Source of the DNA: DASXTK01 sp036505485
GTDB taxonomy: Bacteria > Actinomycetota > Acidimicrobiia > Acidimicrobiales > VFJN01
DNA length: 7,101 nucleotides
Reading direction: 5' to 3'
Assembly (NCBI GenBank): GCA_036505485.1
Contig: DASXTK010000240.1
Location: 1 to 7,101, forward strand
The translations under genes were made by a program, and so were the position numbers. Each line of letters begins with the position of its first letter. Position 1 is the first letter of the stretch. Below, in pieces: positions 6,512 through 7,101 of this stretch. The notes under the pieces were generated by a model. It was not told the DNA's origin and did no database searches. It worked only from the letters and a program-made list of their open reading frames with translations.

Positions 6512-7101
6512 CACGAGGCCTGCGCTTCGAGCTTCGACTCGGCCTTCTGCCGCTGGCTGCGTTCCTGGGCCTCGGCGAGGGCTTCGTCCCCGTCGACCTC
6601 CTCAGCAGGTTCGCTTCGTCCAAGCCCGAGCAGGACGGAGGCCACCCCGAAGCTCACGGCTGCGGACACCGCGACCCCGGCGATCACCCCGAAGTAACCA
6701 CCTCTGGGGGTTTCGGCCAGGTAGGCGAAGATCGATCCCGGGGAGGGTGTGGCCACGAGACCGGCGCCGGTGAGCTCGAAGATGGCGATTCCGGACATGC
6801 CACCGGCGATGGCGGCGAGCACGAGGCGGGGCTTCATCAGGACATACGGGAAGTAGATCTCGTGGATGCCGCCGAGGAACTGGATGATGATGGCGGCCGG
6901 CACCGTCGGGCGCAGCGACCGGGGCCCGAAGAACAGGTAGGCCATGAGGATGCCTAACCCGGGACCGGGGTTCGACTCCAGCATGAACAGGATCGACTTC
7001 CCGTGGTCGACCGCCTGCTCGGCACCCAGGGGGCCGAGCACGCCGTGGTTGATGGCGTTGTTGAGGAACAGGACCTTGCCCGGTTCGATGATCAGCGACG
7101 C
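6511..7101 (-). CDS. mtlA: PTS EIIC component, mannitol-specific type (5' end outside window)
   Basis: C-terminal 196 residues of the integral membrane permease; the frame is open to the window edge, and about 150 residues of a typical EIIC-Mtl should lie beyond it. The first visible residues (ASLIIEPGKVLFLNNAINHG) align with the E. coli MtlA segment containing the Asn-His-Gly motif important for mannitol binding. GKSILFMLESNPGPGLG and the hallmark GGIHEIYFPYVLM follow, with the conserved Glu of GIHE. Hydrophobic segments include LGILMAYLFFG, LVLAAIAGGMSGIAIF and GVIAGVAVSAAVSFGVASVL. The protein ends in a charged, probably helical tail (from EEVDGDEALAEAQERSQRQK onward), the remnant of the linker that joins EIIC to EIIB in fused permeases. 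Similarity to mannitol permease is strong along the whole visible part, so mannitol or a close hexitol is the best substrate guess. The apparent GTG start at 7041 is internal. Confidence 0.95.
   Translation of the reverse strand, partial: ASLIIEPGKVLFLNNAINHGVLGPLGAEQAVDHGKSILFMLESNPGPGLGILMAYLFFGPRSLRPTVPAAIIIQFLGGIHEIYFPYVLMKPRLVLAAIAGGMSGIAIFELTGAGLVATPSPGSIFAYLAETPRGGYFGVIAGVAVSAAVSFGVASVLLGLGRSEPAEEVDGDEALAEAQERSQRQKAESKLEAQAS

Overview
The window is GC-rich (roughly 70% by eye), with GTG/TTG start options, Ala/Arg/Gly/Val-rich proteins and long antisense open frames. This suggests an actinobacterium, perhaps of the Acidimicrobiia, but no marker gene confirms the phylum. The sequence is almost fully coding: eight protein genes, one of them cut by the window edge, and one non-coding stretch of about 150 bases.

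Layout. (i) Positions 9-1298, minus strand: a conserved-looking membrane protein of unknown function, with a glycine/alanine-rich hydrophobic N-terminal half and a soluble C-terminal domain. (ii) Positions 1299-1449: a divergent intergenic region dominated by a perfect 27+27 base inverted repeat with a 2-base centre (1328-1383). (iii) Positions 1450-2745, plus strand: a lipoprotein that is essentially one beta-propeller of seven delta-60 (DUF5122-type) repeats, closed by joining its N- and C-terminal strands. (iv) Positions 2752-7101, minus strand: a tightly packed phosphotransferase (PTS) operon. In transcription order it holds mannitol-type EIIC (5' end outside the window), EIIB, EIIA, a zinc-dependent medium-chain polyol/alcohol dehydrogenase, HPr and enzyme I. 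Most junctions overlap by 1-8 bases, and the only gap is 18 bases before HPr.

How the genes work together. The operon encodes every phosphate carrier of a PTS: PEP to enzyme I (His185), to HPr (His15), to EIIA (His68), to EIIB (Cys17 or Cys16, depending on start), to the hexitol crossing the membrane through EIIC. The dehydrogenase would then oxidise the imported hexitol phosphate. Two points stand out. The general components (ptsH, ptsI) sit in the same transcript as the sugar-specific ones. The usual long-chain mannitol-1-phosphate dehydrogenase (MtlD) is not in the visible part; a zinc MDR enzyme occupies that place.

I see no rRNA, tRNA, CRISPR array, insertion sequence or prophage gene. 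The best candidates for something undescribed are the perfect palindrome, the unknown membrane protein, and the substrate of the atypical PTS/dehydrogenase pairing.
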